The translations under genes and the position numbers were made by a program. This document shows, one piece after another, positions 39,884 to 51,659 of a stretch of DNA of 64,000 bases. Positions within the stretch are counted from its first letter, which is position 1; each line of letters starts with the position of its first letter. The notes beneath the pieces were generated by a model. That model saw only the letters and a list, made by a program, of their open reading frames with translations, was not told where the DNA came from and did not search any database. The stretch is from Anisakis pegreffii (lineage: Eukaryota; Nematoda; Chromadorea; Rhabditida; Anisakidae), in the NCBI GenBank assembly GCA_035041965.1, contig JAPYMA010003008.1, forward strand, positions 62,001 to 126,000, written 5' to 3'.

Positions 39884-40023
39884 TAGTGTGTTGCGGGGGT
39901 CGGGAAATTTCCGGGAATTTGACCCCGACTTTTTCCGAGTCAGCTGCAGTTTGGGGTCCCCAACTGCGAAATTTCATCTCCGATTTTCCCCGTCCCCACA
40001 TTTTTCGTACTCGCGACACACGA
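39884..40023. mobile_element. hAT-like miniature element (140 bp) with perfect 8-bp duplication
   Basis: Flanked by the identical 8-mer GTGGTAAC at 39876-39883 and 40024-40031. The ends are inverted repeats: TAGTGTGTTGCG at the left and TCGTGTGTCGCG read inward from the right (10 of 12). The interior is GC-rich (GGGGTCGGGAAATTTCC, CCCCGTCCCC). It has no coding capacity, so it is a MITE. The short size and 8-bp duplication indicate mobilisation by a hAT transposase supplied elsewhere. Confidence 0.85.
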
Positions 40024-41310
40024 GTGGTAACAATTACAGTAGTTGTGTTCGTATAAGATTGATAACGTGAAATGATTACAGTTGCATGAGATCGGCACAT
40101 AAACATTATATTGGTTGAGACTTATAATAAATATCATAAATAAGTCATTGTACAGGTTTAATATCAATATTATATTTCTTTCTTTATTATTATCATTTTT
40201 TTTCTATTTTTTTCATTTTTACGTATTTATTTTCTAAAATTTTCATTTAGTTTTTTCGGTTTTAGGGATTTTTTCTTTTTTTTGTTTTTTAATTATAATA
40301 TTTTTAGTTCATATTTTTTTTCAATTTTTAAAACATTTTTCAATATTATTTTGTGGTTGGTTTTGTTGTTTGTGTTCTTCTTTCTGTTTTTGAGTCGGTG
40401 TACTGTCTGATGTGATCCTTTTCGAGAAATGTTGAACGTTGTCGTTGTTAGGCTGCTGCTACCACTGACTTCAATCAGATGGCTTTTGAGCATTTAACGG
40501 GATCGCAGAATAATAATTTCACAACCATATTATAGCATCATACTACTGATTAATTATAACCCCATTTGAGGAGCTGACATGCTTATCGCCCAATGACTCC
40601 TCTTCAGTTATAGGGGTTGATCGGGGTGCCCAGAAATATTCACATTTATCAATAATTACTTTCTGGGCAGATATTCTCACTGATGAGACAGTGAGTAAAG
40701 AAATTTCATCAAATCTTTCGCAGTAATTAAGTAAGACAGTGTCTTGAATGAATAACAGTCCTGTCTTAGTTTGCGATCCACGTCAAGTGATGGCCAGCCT
40801 TAATTAATAGTAAGCATTGAATAAATTGCTTTTGTTGAATAGTAATCGTTGTTGGATAAATCGTAAGCATTCAAACTGTTGACTAAATTCTTATGCTGTC
40901 GATTGTTCTCGTAATTGTTGATTCATGTCTTATGACAAACACTCCATTAAGTAATAAGCAAATATAAAATAAAGTAATAGTAACCAGTAACAATAAGATT
41001 TCTACTCAAAATTCCATCAAAAGTAATACACACAGATCAAAGAAATTGAATAAAAAACAAATATGAACATAATTATGTTGTTTGACATTATCCAATCATC
41101 AAGTAGCAGTTAACTTCGATCGTGTTTATTTGAAACCAAAAATCTATCAATCTCCAAATTAATTTTGCAAATGACAATTATGTATGCGATTTAATGAATT
41201 CTTCCCCTATCATGATATTTCTTTTGTTATTTTCTTATTCTTATTTTTGTTGTTTGCATCATTTACATTTCCATCACGAATAAATTGCAGTACATCCTTT
41301 CATATCCGGC
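40024..41310. other. Intergenic
   Basis: T-rich (TTTTT/TATTT) from 40.16 to 40.35 kb, otherwise unremarkable. No gene seen. Confidence 0.4.
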
Positions 41311-41591
41311 CAGTGGCGTAACCGAGATTTTTCCAGAGGGGGGGGGGGGGGCTTAAAATGATCTGGTTCAAAGAATAGCTGAATTCTTGGGTCTCTTTTT
41401 TTTACGTTTATTCGTTCTTCCTTCTCCCTCTCCTCCTTTCTTATCTTCTTCTTTTTCCTACTTTTTTTCCTACCCCTCCTTTTTCCTCCTCTTTTCCACT
41501 TCTTCCTCCTTTTCCTGCCCGCTTCAGGGGTCGAGGAATGGAATGGAGAGGAGTGCGCTCCCATCCCACCTCCTCCTTGGTCACGCCACCG
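41311..41591. mobile_element. hAT-like miniature element (281 bp)
   Basis: Terminal inverted repeats are CAGTGGCGTAACC at the left and CGGTGGCGTGACC read inward from the right (11 of 13). The flanking 8-mers TATCCGGC (41303) and TATGCGAC (41592) agree at 6 of 8 positions, consistent with an aged target duplication. Inside are a 14-G run (41338-41351) and a long polypyrimidine tract (about 41393-41522). The frames crossing it on both strands are low-complexity artefacts. Confidence 0.75.
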
Positions 41592-43264
41592 TATGCGACC
41601 CTATTGATGATTTATTTCCCACTTTTTAAAAATCTTTCCCCGTTTCATTATTCTTTTGTTCACGTTTACTAACTATCTGTTAATCCAAGTTTCACATACC
41701 TCCTCATCTTTTTATTAGTGAAGTTATTTTTTAATCTTCCGGGGAAGGAATCTACCGCCCTTCGCTTGTTACAAACTCTCTTTTTGGTCTTACCTGATCG
41801 TTCCTTTATCAAAAGAGCTTATGGGGGTCTGTGTCTCGAAATTCCGGAATGAATAATTAATTGTTTTCGTTTTCTGCCTGCTGATTAATTGGTCTTGTTT
41901 GTATATTTACTTCTATTGAGACGCAAACCTTTAGCGTTAAAAAATGTTCGGATATGAAAGGATATACTGCATTCTTTGTCATAGGGGTGGTTTGTAACGT
42001 GATGATTGTTCAATACGGCCAACTTTTCTATCGTTCAGTTCAGTCCATAACTCATGAGCAAATCCACTGATATCCACGGTAGCGGATTGGCTGGGAAAAA
42101 TCCTTCTTTACTAATGCTATCCACCGAGAGTCCCCTAGGCAGGTTGAAGTATCCCTCATTCCAGTTCATTCAGTGCACTGTGAAGTTCAACAGTAGGACT
42201 TTGGGCTTTGAATCGGGTAAAATTTGTTGATTCATAGGACAGAAATGGCGCGTATAACGGATGACTTTCAGAGATGGAAGCGAAAGCAAGGATAGGTTAA
42301 GTAAATCTCACCTAATCCTTGGGATATAAAAAAGGAAAAACCTGATGATAGCCTTTGTCCCGGTGAAGTGACCAGTTGACCGCGAGTCGCTCGTCCCGTT
42401 TCCAAGTTCATCTCGCCATTCCATCTTCTTCCATTGAACGTCGCTCGTACCCTTGAAATTTTCGAATTAGCCTTGATCTGTAGGTATTCAGCTGAATAGC
42501 AAATGCACTTTCATCGAAAGAGACGCATTAATTCACCATTTTTTCTGATTTATTCAGCGATGTTCTGTAAGAATTTTTCTATTTCACAGTTAGTTTCATG
42601 GTTTACCAAAAATTAGTTGAGGAAAACTTTATGAAAAATGAAGAGTGATGAAAAAAAATCCAATCCAGCATCAAAAACGAAAAATTACATCTGAATGCCA
42701 TCAGAAAACGCATGTAGCCGCACGCGACGCGTCTGAATTATGAGAGTCAGAATCCTATTGTGCACGTCATCTCGAACATTTGGGATGCGAGATAGTATGA
42801 GAAGTTGAGACCGCAATCATCACATTTTGTAAAATGTAGTTTGATCGATGTGGTGACAGTGGTCGAAAGGTGAAACTGATTAATTGGTGTTTGAATGAAA
42901 TATTTACTTCGATTTGTGATTCATTTGAGAAATGGTCACCTGTATTGAATTGTTCAGGTGAGTAAACAAAACGAGGGTGTGAAGGAGAATCAATAAGAAC
43001 ATTAGTATTGGTTTAAAGTACTTTTTATGCATTTGATATGCATGTATGCATTTGATATGATAGTTTATTGCCGAGTAAAATATTTCGAACGATTATGATT
43101 CATTTTATGTTACATTCATATTAGCCATGGCATCCGACGAAGACTGACTAAAAAAGAATGACTTTAGATTGTTAATGTTTTGAAACAATGTTTTTTTTCA
43201 GTTCCGGGTGTGTGCACATTTGCAAATTTTCAACGAGAATAGATTCATCACCGTCAGATGCTGA
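41592..43264. other. Upstream region of calpain-15
   Basis: Contains a 28-bp retroelement 3'-end fragment (43053-43080). 41.99-42.45 kb is GC-richer and may be an eroded mobile element; I could not identify it. The calpain promoter should lie near the right end. Confidence 0.4.
43053..43080 (-). mobile_element. Fragment of the non-LTR element 3' end
   Basis: The reverse complement is identical over 28 bp to 54135-54162, the 3' end of the retroelement remnant, including its AATAAA. Extreme 5' truncation is usual for LINE insertions. Confidence 0.65.
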
Positions 43265-46200
43265 ATGGCTTGGTGGTCGTGTAACTATTGTACGTTGATT
43301 AATCATCCATCAGCAAATCTATGTGCCGCATGCGGTTCACAGAATCCAGCCTATGGAACGCCATCGAACTCAAGAACACAACGAAGCCGTTTAATGCTCA
43401 AATTACCGAGTATGTTATTGTTTGTATTGTCAAAAGAAATTGTAATGACACTGATCGCAAACCACCTAGTAATTCGGTTATTGTAACGGCAGTGATAGTA
43501 CCGATATTGATGCTAATAATGATCGAGATATGTGTCTAAAATTATTCTTAGAGCTAAAGTTCTATTGATCACGCTGCACGGTTAACACCTTTTTAAAAGT
43601 TTTCTGATATTGAACAAATTTTCAATTGCTGATCCGAAATGTACTCATGCACATTCAAGCTGATGAAACCAAATTCCGCTGAAAATCACTGCAATCCAGT
43701 GGGAGTATTCCTTCTCAAGAATCCGCTTTCGATTCTTGAGAAGTTTTCGATCGGCAAAACAGAATCTGTGTTCGATTGCATAATTATTCAGTCTGAACTA
43801 TTTCAGAACTTTCAATGAATGGCGCACTGAATGCCATAGATTCAGCTTTAACGAGCGCAGGTCTCCTTCCAAGTGCTTTCTCTTCGGGCCCAGCCACTAG
43901 CCCACCTCAGCATCCATCATCGAGCCACCCCTCTTCCAAGTGGTACACGTCCATATTTGATCGTCTCACTGCTCCGATCTCACCCTCATCTCAAAATGCA
44001 CACACCCCGCGTTCCCCACCTAATGTGTCACCTACCAGTGCCCAACCGATGAGAGTTGCTCGTCCGCTCAAGCCTGTCCCCCTTCGGCGAACCCCGAAAC
44101 CTCGGTCATTGTCGCATCCTCGTATAGTAGAACATAGTCGTTCATCGTCAGCACCTACGTTCCCTACGTCACCATCAACGTCAGCATTGAACAACAACAA
44201 TACTAACAAAAATCGTAGTCAACCTTCAAAAACGGTAATAGAATTGGCCGTATTTCTGAGCAATGTTTGTGAGCACTCAACTTCTTGGTATTCATCGAAT
44301 ATTTGTCGTAAACGTTTTATTGGTATCATAAATCAGGAATGTGAAACTTTCTCGTCAGATCTCATCATTTTTAATGTAGAATCAGGGTCAGCAAAACGAT
44401 TCGCCCACTTCACGATTCGTTTCATCTTCTTCCATACATTTAGAGAAGAAAGATGTGCAAGATGCGTCGAGCAACTTTCAACGAATCACTCAATTTTGCA
44501 AGTTTGTTGTCTGACGATTTCATTTTTCGCAGAAAGTGATCGGACGATTTCCGCATTTCTGTTCTCAAATACTATTAAAGTTCTGAGCACTGATTACTGC
44601 ATGAGATGATGTACATTCAGAAGTTGGTTTATGGAATAGAATTGATGCAATTTTTGATTTAGACACAACAATTTACCGTTTATCGATGACAGTTTTCCGC
44701 AGTGTGTGAAATCGATTGGTGATTTATCGCCGCAGAATGATGGCACTAATAAGCCACGAGTGAATCCAAATGAGCTGATTTGGCTGCGACCTCAGAATAT
44801 GTTCACAAAAGATGGTCGACGATATGCATGGAGTGTATTCCGTGACCCGAGACCGACAGACATCGAACAAGGTTTGCGATTTTGTGCGATGCGCAGATGG
44901 ACTTTTGTGAATTACTTACGAAGCATCTTGAGTTCAAGATGATTTTTCAGCGGAATTGTTCTCTTGTGACTTCTTTAATTTTGTCAACCAAACCTTCACG
45001 ATCTTCTCGCATCGATCATATTCTATGTTTTTTGTAAAAACAATTCGATATTTTAATTTGAAACAGTGATTGAAAAAAAAAATTTACTGCTGGACACTTG
45101 CTAACAATAAGTTTGCAATGAGAGCGACAAATGTGGAAGTTTGAAAATATAATTTCTGAAGCATGAACGCGTGTTCAATAACGTCAACTTTCTCAGGTTC
45201 TCTCGGTAATTGTTGGTTTCTGTCGTCATTGGCTGTAATAGCCGAAAGGCCGGATATTCTTGAGCAGATCGTTTTAACGAAGGTCTACAATCCATTTGGC
45301 ATCTACCAAATACGGTTAGTACTTTATCCATATTGTTCTTCTCCCTATCGTTGCAATATGAACTCATCTGCTTATCAATTTAGTGCCATTATGCATGAAT
45401 CGATAGTTTTGGTTTCAGTGGGCGACAAAAAATAGAAGTTTATTTCGAGAACGATTTTGTGTGGTTTGATTCAGTGTCAGTTACAGATTATGTGTTGATG
45501 GTCGTTGGCAAGTTGTGATTGTTGATGATTTCTTCCCGTGTAATGCCCGCACTCGAGGCCTTGCTTTTGCTGTGGGTCGCCGAAATCAGGTACACAGTTA
45601 AGCTGATTGTGAGATTAGGCAGAGGTTCTTCTCGGACATTCGGATGTGTTTATCTTTAGTTTGAGAAGCAGATTTTGTAAATCCCATATGAATTTGGCTG
45701 AGTGGTTATTGACCTCGATTCATTCTGATTGTGAGGACTTATTATGAATTTCAGCTGTGGGTACCACTGATTGAGAAAGCGTTCGCCAAAATAAGCGGAA
45801 GTTACGGAAAGTTGTTAGCCGGTCGAACAATCGAAGGTCTCGCCGTCCTGACTGGTGCACCTTGTTCACAAATAGATCTCGAGAGTGCAACCACTCCAGA
45901 TGCTCGACAAATGTTATGGGCAAGTCTGCTGAGCATGAGGTTTGTCCTTGCATCTTTCCCAGTAGTCAGCTTCATTTTGCATTTGTCAGTCGTCTCATTT
46001 TTTCGAGTTGTTTCTCAGAGTTTGGGTCAGTTGTTAACGAAATTAATGTTGACATAATATCAAAACTTTGATATGATAAAATTGGTGTGCACCACGAAAT
46101 ACTTTCGAAGATAGACGAGTTGAGAATACTTTAGTATCGAGACAGTACCGGAAGTTTGATTGTGAGACCGATTCTCAGCTGGCTTCGATCGGTATTTTTT

Positions 46201-48973
46201 AACGGAACGAGCAGTCAATTTGGAATTTGTTTAAGGGAAGCTCGTTTCGTAATGGGATGTAGTTGCGGTGCAGGAAAACGTTTCGTAAACGATGCGGAAT
46301 ATAAAGCTGTTGGACTGCAACCGAGACACGCGTACTCGCTTCTTGATATCACTGAATATAATGGACATAGGTGCGTTGTTTCGTGCTCTTTGCTTCATCT
46401 CGATGAACATCCATTATTTAAGTACTTTAAATTGTTTATTAAGACGAGCGCAATGAATTCTCGAAGAAACAAATTGCTCTTATTCGGATGTTTGTACCGA
46501 ACATTTTGGGCAATTAATGAAATTAATGTATTCTCCCAGTTTTGGACCGAATGCCATGCAGTGTAGTTTTTAGGCTAGTTCGTTTACGGAATCCATGGGG
46601 AACGTTTGTGTGGAACAGAGAATGGAGTGATCTATGGTCAGGCTGGACACCAGCAGCCCGTGCAGCTCTGCTGCCAAATGGCCCTGAGGCTGGAACTTTT
46701 TGGATACCTTTCAAGAAATTCGTGCAGCATTTTGATACGGTTAGCAGTTGGTGAATTGTAGTGTTCGATAAGAGAATGAATTTTATTCATTTTGTTCAAG
46801 AAGGTGATTAGCGATCTTAAGACCGGTCGGAGAATCAACGAGATGTTCAGGTAGATGTGGCGAAGGTTCGTAACGTATTCGGCTGGAAAGAGCTTCGCAT
46901 TGACTGCACACTTCAGGCATCTTGGGGACGCTCCTATATAACGTTTGTTTCTGTCTAGATTTCCGTGGTCGTGAACTGTCTACAGATGTGTTTTTATTGT
47001 GTTATTCAAGAAACTGTGAAATGCAGTTGATTATAGAATGATTGATGTTGCTTAGTATGCAGTCGTACTGAGTGCATACAGATGAGTCCCAGTCGTTATG
47101 AAGAGTGAATGTTTATTGTGGAAAAGTATTGGAAGAATTTACAGAGGTATTCGTATCATAACGCAGCGACCAACTGAGGTTGCGTTCACGCTCTATCAGA
47201 ATGGCTCACGTCAGCGGACCGAAACCGACATTATGCTTTTAGTTCATCGACGTGGCCCTCCTAACAGTGCTATTGGTGAATTGTTCACGAGGTTTTGAAG
47301 TTGCAATTTTGAAGTATTCTTTCTTTTTGTTTCCCATGTTCACAGTTGATGGAGTTTGAATGAAAAGAAAGGTTAAGTTTTCGATTTTGGAATGAGAATC
47401 TTAGAAATGGTCGAGTGAAAATTTGCCGAACGCATTGTTGTTTAAAGATTTTGATCAAACTGAACGCATTTTTGAATAAGATTATAAAAAGCATAACCGT
47501 ATCGTTCTGAAATAGAATATTTCTTCAACTAATCACAATTCAGTTCAGGTCAGGCCGTAAAATTGCACCGTTTGTGAGTACGGGTGATGTGTTTTTGAAC
47601 GGGCCAGGCGAATATATGATCTTACCATTGTCCTTCTCAAACGTTTGCACTGCTACACGTATTAAACTGGTTGTTGCTGCGCACAGGTTATTCAGTGATT
47701 CATTCGTTCTTTCCTTTTCAGATGTTACCGATTTTTTTTCTCACAATTCATTTTGCGTTCTCCACGAGGCAGATGTTTGAGTCTGTTTTCTCGAGTGCGT
47801 ATGATCATATTACGATTGTCATCAGTATATTACAGTATCTCTGAATTTTTTACAGTATCTTTCAAGTGCAGTAGAACGAATTCACTATTTCTTCGAAAGT
47901 CTTCAGATCCTCTCCAGATGATCATTGGTACATTGTGTGATTGTGATCGATCATAGATTCATATTTTGATTGTTGTCAATTTTGTTTCAATCTTTCGTCG
48001 ATCGAGTCAACTCATCTTTCAGTGCACATCCGTTGATGGCTGAGAAAGTACGATTCCCAGCGAGTGTCGCCACAGAGTCACTGATTGAAATGGCTCTCAA
48101 AGAGGGCACTTTGCACAAGGTATTCGAACTGTTTTAGTTGATTTTGTGATGAAAAGTGTATTGATTCTCATAAGTGATAGTGGTTGATGAGGTCTGTCAC
48201 CTTTGAGCAGCAATGATTTTCACAGATTAGATTGAACGTTTGACTGATGACTGCTCTCGACTAATATAAAAGATGATCTAGGCACTCGAAGGTGTGGTAG
48301 CGCGTTATATAACCGACAATTTCAGTGGTCATTTGCTCGTAATCGATAATCTTCATGAGGACAAATATTTGCAGGTTACTTTTAGTTTGTATTTTACTAG
48401 TATCAACTTGAGAGAGTTTGGCTAGTAACATAAATAAGTTGCTTTTGGCGATCAGTTTTAGAAGTAAGAGAATATTTGAAGGTACATTGTGATTGTTCAA
48501 AGTCGTCGAATGTTCTCTCGACTCGATTCACGTTTAACACAGTCGATTCGATACCGCCACTGCACAGACAGGTAGACAGGACGATGCGGCTTTTTTTATT
48601 CTATGTGAATCGTTAATTGTCTAGTAGATTAACTGACGAAATTTTTGAGAGGGAAATCGTTCAACTTGTAAGTTAATCTTTGTCGTGATTTAGAAGTTTC
48701 TGAGGAGGTGACTTTGGTTAGAAATGAATAGATTGATGATGAAGTGAAGTTAGTCGCTTTTAGTTGATAATGATGTTGAATCATTTCGAGCCGACGCAAG
48801 GCTACTATGTTGGTCATAGTTTAACGCAACGGATCGTCTCATTTCGAGGATTACGCGATTGGGTATCGCTAGTGCCCGGTCGTATATCACTGCCTGCAAG
48901 CACCGAACATATCCCCCCGTTGAATGAACCTGCTGTGGCAGTATTACATCGACCAACACCTTTATATAAATAG
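43265..48973 (+). CDS. CAPN15: Calpain-15 / small optic lobes (SOL) cysteine protease (16 exons)
   Basis: Non-classical calpain, a calcium-dependent cysteine protease. Exons: 43265-43409, 43807-44234, 44533-44579, 44663-44871, 45197-45314, 45487-45589, 45755-45939, 46236-46370, 46574-46739, 46851-46942, 47145-47291, 47549-47686, 48023-48119, 48282-48374, 48482-48571 and 48764-48973. All phases agree, giving about 800 residues. A single RanBP2-type zinc finger opens the protein (WSCNYC ... NLCAACG), where fly SOL has several. A Ser/Pro-rich linker and FIDDSFP come next. The CysPc domain has the catalytic Cys in [13 protein letters not shown], His in [12 protein letters not shown] and Asn in VRLRNPWG. 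The SOL-homology C terminus follows ([34 protein letters not shown]). A TGA directly precedes the ATG. Exon 3 (47 bp) is placed by phase and a good acceptor only. Confidence 0.95.
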
Positions 48974-50247
48974 ATTACTGATCTTTGGCCAAATTCAATT
49001 GTTCAATCGTTGTGCCATACTTTTACTGAATTTTAGTGGAATTTTTTGCATCTTTCCGTTGAATTTTTCATATCATTCACATACATGTATATATAGGTCT
49101 CTTAATGGAAATGGTGATGGCTTGTTTCAAAGCTTCATTTATTCGGTGTTTTTCAGTTGTATTTTGATTCCAGTCATCATTTCTGTTAAATTGCACTCGG
49201 TAATTGTTGCCGTGTTATCACCGAAAACAATGCCCAATATTATGAACAAATTGCATTCTATCACCTCTTTCATTGTTCATCTTTTACATTTCATTTTGAC
49301 TATCCGTGCCCTCGGTATTTTTTCAATTCTTCTGTGTTGTATTCGTTATGATTTTGCACATCCCAACAAGTAGGTTCTCGTTTGGGCACATTCTTCATTT
49401 CAAAGAACCTCACGCTTAATTGTTCACTGGGCGTTATAATCAACTTCTCGGCTGCGTTTTTTGAAAGCAGTTCACCTGATATCAGATATTGCCCAACACA
49501 TGACCGTTCTCTGTAATGATCATTTATTAATTGCCCATGTATTATGTTGATATCCAATCTTAATATCTCTTTCAGTGTTAAATCCTCACACAAATCATTT
49601 TGTCTAAAAGATATTATCTTAATCATTCCATTGATTTCATGTATTTATCTATGCATCATTTCATTAACGTTTCCGTTGTCACTCCCACCAATCACGTTCC
49701 ACCAGTCTACTAATTAAGTATTAACGAACATCTCGTCTCAATCCTGTGATGTTCTAAAAGCGATCAGGAATAACAATAAATGCATAAGTTGAGAGCATTT
49801 ACAAGTTCATAGTCGTATGCGATGAGCATTTGCAAGATATATAGGTGTAAGAGACAAGCTGTAATCCATCAATTCAGCAATATTACCAAGTGTTTGTGTT
49901 CAGAAACGACGAATTTATTTTTCGCATTCATTTGTCTGCTTGTGGGCTATGAACATTAGGAAATGATCGAAGTAAGTGACCGAACGTATGCATGCATACA
50001 TTGACTACAAATCAGTCATGCGTTGAGATGAATTAATACAAATGAATGAACATTCCTAGGTTGATGATGAATATGAAGTGGATGAATGTTAGTGACAGCT
50101 TGAGATGTTGTTGCTCCTGCAGAATTGTTGGCTTTGTGAAGTTAATTGATAATGCTATTCGTGCTAATCTTTAAATGACAAGTGCACTCTTTTACTTGAA
50201 CAGTTATGCTCATCAATGTTGATCAGTATGAATAAGTTAATGAAGTA
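48974..50247. other. Calpain-15 3' flank and intergenic
   Basis: An AATAAA at 49775-49780 is one possible calpain polyadenylation signal, though it is far downstream. Apart from the 49.3 kb ORF, nothing is supported. Confidence 0.35.
49300..49626 (-). CDS. Unrecognised 108-residue ORF downstream of calpain-15
   Basis: An ATG-started frame lies antisense to the calpain 3' flank. Its composition is protein-like rather than low complexity: it contains LTLKEILRLDINIIHGQ, GELLSKNAAEKLI and SVRFFEMKNVPKREPTCW, and ends KKYRGHG. The codons ATA, TTA and AGA are used heavily compared with the conserved genes here. It has no obvious introns, signal peptide or membrane segment. It could be a single-exon gene, the remains of a mobile or viral insertion, or a chance frame. 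The plus-strand frame that overlaps it is hydrophobic and looks spurious. Confidence 0.35.
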   Translation of the reverse strand: MIKIISFRQNDLCEDLTLKEILRLDINIIHGQLINDHYRERSCVGQYLISGELLSKNAAEKLIITPSEQLSVRFFEMKNVPKREPTCWDVQNHNEYNTEELKKYRGHG

Positions 50248-50255
50248 GTGTCTAT

Positions 50256-50438
50256 TAGCGATGACAAACGAACGAATTTCCAGTTCGGTTGGAATCAAAC
50301 CGAACCGACTTCAAAACATTCAAGAAATCGGTATTCTGACCGAAGTTCAAAAATCTTCAATCGGAATCCGACCGAATTCTTATTTTAAAATTTCGAAACT
50401 CTGTATTCCGTTCGAACTTCGGTCTGTTACCATCACTA
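50256..50438. mobile_element. hAT-like miniature element (183 bp)
   Basis: Flanking 8-mers GTGTCTAT (50248) and GTGTCTAC (50439) match at 7 of 8. The ends are inverted: TAGCGATGACAAACGAACG at the left and TAGTGATGGTAACAGACCG read inward from the right. The interior repeats CGGAATC/CCGAACCGA-type motifs several times, like hAT subterminal repeats. The 77-residue frame across it (50261-50494) is not a gene. Confidence 0.8.
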
Positions 50439-51249
50439 GTGTCTACTGGCATCTAAACCTAACATATCTTTCAGTTGCTGTCTTGAATTGTTGAGCAAGA
50501 ATTCATCAAGATGTTTGTTGTTTCCTTATTATTATGGTATGCTGCGAGGACAGCTGTAAACAACTAACATCTAATTGAACCACATTGGGAAATGGTTCAT
50601 AAAGTCAGAACGTTAAAAAGTTAACGTCATGAATGTTATGAGTGAAGGGAAAAGGGAACTTATGACGCAACCAGGTTCATGATTTATTGGTTTTCAGCTT
50701 GACTGACGTTGTTAGTTGAAGGGAGTTTTCGCTTGAATTATTTTGCTGGAGAACCTTCAAAAGGCTCAAATCCCTACCCAACAAATATATTTCTACTTAA
50801 GCTGATAGCATAATCACCAAAGCACCGCAATGATTGCGATAAGTCGGACGAGGATACTTCACATCACTCATAAGCCGTTTCTTCGAATTTCCATGTGCGA
50901 AATATTCTTCCATAAAAGTTCACTGCAATTTCTTTCACTTCTTTCATTTGCTATCTGTGATATTTTTGGAATGTTCTTATTTTGCGAGAACAATTCTCGC
51001 TTGCTGACGTTTAACAATCGTTTGTTTCTGCTTATACATTTAGCTTCACCAGTTTTTCACTTTGCGATGACTTGTCACGCAAAATTGCTTTGAATTCCTA
51101 ATTTGTTTCATTCATACGTTAAACTGTGTTCAAAATTGTGAAACACTTCTGTGTTGTATGCATCCTTATCATTGTGAAACATTTATTTGTTCATTGACAT
51201 TGCGTGATAAATAAATCCAATATTCGTTGATGTCGAGAGTGAAGGATGA

Positions 51250-51659
51250 TGTTGTGATAAACCGGTGATCTTTTGTTTATTATTTACCGTTTCTTGTATG
51301 TCTCTCGATAGTGCTTTGCATGTCGTGTGTTCTTTGGCCATCGTTGGCAATTCGTAACCACTGTTTCGTAATCAGCTAATCTTAATGACTATATAAGTAG
51401 CTCAGTGCAGTTATATCAGATTCTCCGTGTCAGTATCAGTCTCAGTACTTACGATTAGTGTCAGCGTAGTTAGTGTGTTGTTAGTGTATTCGGTATCGTC
51501 AGCCGTAGTTATTGTAGTCGCCATCACCGGCATCTTACTCAGTCGTCAGCTGTATTACCACTCAGTCTAATCATCATTATCGTCTTCATTTATTTGTGTG
51601 GATAAACTAAATTATTAATCATCGCCTTCGCACCAGCAACACAGTCAACATCACAAACA
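51250..51659 (+). mobile_element. Possible solo LTR (410 bp)
   Basis: Begins TGTTGTGAT and ends ATCACAAACA, so the termini are inverted TG...CA ends. An internal TATATAAG (about 51391) is followed by a G/T-rich, GTCAGT-repeating stretch, as in an LTR promoter-leader. The downstream sequence GTTCCGACCAGGAAC could border a primer site. I found no target duplication and no second LTR, so this is tentative. Confidence 0.3.

Noticed and set aside
39720..40106. 128-residue minus-strand frame
   Set aside because: It crosses the GC-rich hAT-like MITE; composition explains the open frame.
41274..41629. Lys/Arg/Glu-rich and Ser/Phe/Leu-rich frames on opposite strands
   Set aside because: Both are shadows of the polypyrimidine tract inside the MITE.
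48924..49373. 149-residue plus-strand frame downstream of calpain-15
   Set aside because: It overlaps the calpain last exon out of frame, is hydrophobic and AT-driven, and has no motif.
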